This document shows, piece after piece, positions 6,007 to 6,175 of a DNA stretch of 6,175 nucleotides (positions are counted from its first letter, which is position 1; every line of letters begins with the position of its first letter). The stretch is from Candidatus Omnitrophota bacterium (GTDB taxonomy: Bacteria > Omnitrophota > Gorgyraeia > 2-01-FULL-45-10). The stretch is taken from contig JAPLMH010000090.1 of NCBI GenBank assembly GCA_026387135.1, forward strand, positions 1 to 6,175, given 5' to 3'. A program made the position numbers and the translations under genes. A model generated the notes under the pieces. The model saw only the letters and a list, made by a program, of their open reading frames with translations, searched no databases and was not told where the DNA came from.

Positions 6007-6118
6007 TTTTATTGATATTTTGTTAGGTATCAAAAAAGTAAGTATTTGTAGCCTTGTATTCATCATATTATAGGGTAGACTTATATATAGAGATGAGATT
6101 AGATACGGCTAAGGGTTA

Positions 6119-6146
6119 ATTTTAACAATAACGCGCTAGTTAAAAT
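6119..6146. repeat. 8-bp perfect inverted repeat
   Basis: ATTTTAAC (6119-6126) is the exact reverse complement of GTTAAAAT (6139-6146), with 12 bases between. The stem is almost all A-T and therefore weak as RNA. Its right arm shares bases 6139-6146 with the next inverted repeat, so the two hairpins cannot form at once. Confidence 0.55.
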
Positions 6147-6175
6147 ACCTGTTATTATGGTATTCCCATACTAGC
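6135..6175. repeat. Imperfect inverted repeat ending at the last base of the window
   Basis: Left arm GCTAGT-TAA-AATACC (6135-6149) pairs with right arm GGTATT-CCCAT-ACTAGC (6159-6175). This gives two perfect 6-bp blocks separated by a small unpaired bulge (TAA against CCCAT), with a 9-base loop. The outer block ends exactly at the window edge. It could be a terminator or attenuator stem, a recombination site or element end, or a fold at which assembly stopped. No T-run can be seen because the sequence ends. Confidence 0.55.

Larger units (their letters stand above)
6007..6175. other. AT-rich non-coding tail of the window
   Basis: These 169 bases hold no credible gene on either strand. GC content is about 29% by hand count, against roughly half in the genes to the left, and the change begins right after the tRNA CCA. 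The only structure I can support is the pair of overlapping inverted repeats near the right edge. There is no convincing terminator after the tRNA. A TTGTAG (6046-6051) and TTATAG (6068-6073) pair 16 bases apart is at best a weak promoter guess. Confidence 0.6.

Noticed and set aside
6012..6033. TTGATA/TATCAA inverted repeat as a terminator after the tRNA
   Set aside because: The 6-bp stem has one G-C pair and a 10-base loop and is followed by A's and not T's on the + strand; it is too weak to call.
6093..6119. Eight-codon frame (MRLDTAKG) just before the hairpins as an attenuator leader peptide
   Set aside because: There is no clear ribosome binding site and no run of a single amino acid's codons; a frame this short is expected by chance.

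Overview
The window reads as part of a bacterial chromosome with all recognised genes on the + strand. The ExbB/ExbD/TonB-type membrane machinery and a signal-peptide TPR protein imply a two-membrane (Gram-negative type) cell. Codon use is rich in ATA (Ile), AGG/AGA (Arg) and TAT, at about 50% GC. This style and the gene set recall uncultivated lineages such as Omnitrophota, but that placement is an impression and was not tested. The window may be a whole short contig: it opens inside uvrA and closes inside an inverted repeat.

Layout. Bases 2-1521 are the C-terminal half of uvrA (nucleotide excision repair). It is interrupted near base 94 by a one-base frameshift that looks like a lost C. Bases 1518-4749 hold four tightly packed genes: a 609-residue secreted TPR protein starting at GTG and overlapping the uvrA stop, a MotA/TolQ/ExbB channel protein, an ExbD/TolR protein, and a 127-residue TonB-like membrane anchor. 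Together they look like an energised envelope complex in which proton flow through ExbB/ExbD drives a partner. Two things are odd. The ExbD-type protein has Asn at the position of the essential membrane Asp, and the TonB-like protein has the Ser-x3-His membrane motif but no TonB C-terminal domain.

Bases 4783-5521 hold three small genes: a membrane-anchored zinc ribbon, a winged-helix protein of the DUF2582 type, and a Trp-rich basic 90-residue protein that I do not recognise but whose layout recalls the PC4 single-stranded-DNA-binding fold. cutA follows at 5576-5896, then a tRNA-Ala(CGC) with encoded CCA at 5931-6006. The last 169 bases are non-coding, about 29% GC by hand count, and contain two mutually exclusive inverted repeats, the second ending exactly at the last base.
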